Source of the DNA: an uncultured Sphingorhabdus sp.
GTDB lineage: Bacteria; Pseudomonadota; Alphaproteobacteria; Sphingomonadales; Sphingomonadaceae
Direction of reading: 5' to 3'
Length of the DNA stretch: 5,131 bases
Assembly (NCBI GenBank): GCA_937873665.1
Contig: CALMYW010000305.1
Span: forward strand, 1-5,131
The position numbers and the translations under genes were made by a program. The notes beneath the pieces are model-generated. The model worked only from the letters and a program-made list of their open reading frames with translations, was not told the DNA's origin and did no database searches. Positions 5,037-5,131 of the stretch are shown one piece after another (the stretch's first letter is position 1; each line of letters opens with the position of its first letter).

Positions 5037-5131
5037 TCAGGCTTGCAGGGTCTGGCTGCTCTGCATGACCCGCTCTTGGTGGGAGAGAAGCAAGTCATAT
5101 GCTCGCCGCGCGGCTTCGTGGATGACAGCCG
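5037..5131 (-). CDS. C-terminal end of an unidentified gene entering from the right edge
   Basis: One minus-strand frame is open from the window edge to a TGA at 5039-5037 and reads 'AVIHEAARRAYDLLLSHQER' followed by 'VMQSSQTLQA'. The composition is that of a soluble helical protein tail, and the other two frames either stop early (at ATATGA) or continue into the membrane-protein gene with unlikely composition. The stop lies 10 bases before the ATG of the membrane-protein gene, so the two are probably co-transcribed and possibly translationally coupled. Thirty residues are too few to identify the family. Confidence 0.5.
   Translation of the reverse strand, partial: AVIHEAARRAYDLLLSHQERVMQSSQTLQA

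Overview
The window looks like a piece of an alphaproteobacterial genome, probably Rhizobiales-like. This is judged by eye from moderately high GC, GC-rich third codon positions, and the mix of a HutC-type GntR regulator with a two-gene sugar-amine catabolic unit. No rRNA, tRNA, CRISPR array or complete insertion sequence is visible, so the organism assignment is an inference.

Left block (about 1-2880): a compact, well-preserved catabolic locus. A GntR/UTRA repressor (76-849, minus) is divergent from two closely spaced plus-strand genes. The first encodes a double-SIS-domain deglycase of the FrlB/FraB type (998-2011). The second encodes a PfkB-family sugar kinase of the FrlD type (2031-2876). 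Together these are the two enzymes expected for using Amadori compounds such as fructoselysine: the kinase phosphorylates the sugar C6, and the deglycase splits the product into glucose 6-phosphate and the free amino acid or amine. The shared 148-bp intergenic region holds a perfect 12-bp palindrome, TGGTATATACCA, that fits the HutC-subfamily operator pattern, plus an upstream half-site. This supports local, effector-relieved repression. No transporter for the substrate is in the window. A short open stretch at the extreme left edge (minus strand) may be the first codons of the next gene.

Middle block (about 2877-3990): gene-poor and less orderly. There are about 350 bases with no convincing intact gene, although a minus-strand stretch resembles the C-terminal OB-fold region of a UgpC/MalK-type sugar ABC ATPase and may be a decayed remnant. 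It is followed by a small GlcG/HbpS-family protein with a poorly defined start, a likely intrinsic terminator, and a non-coding stretch leading to the next gene.

Right block (about 3987-5131): an exported lytic transglycosylase with an intact SLT catalytic domain, convergent with and overlapping by 34 bases a small minus-strand membrane protein. That gene follows closely behind the C-terminal end of another minus-strand gene entering from the right edge. A secreted transglycosylase beside small membrane proteins is a common neighbourhood in conjugation or envelope-spanning systems, but nothing in the window proves this.
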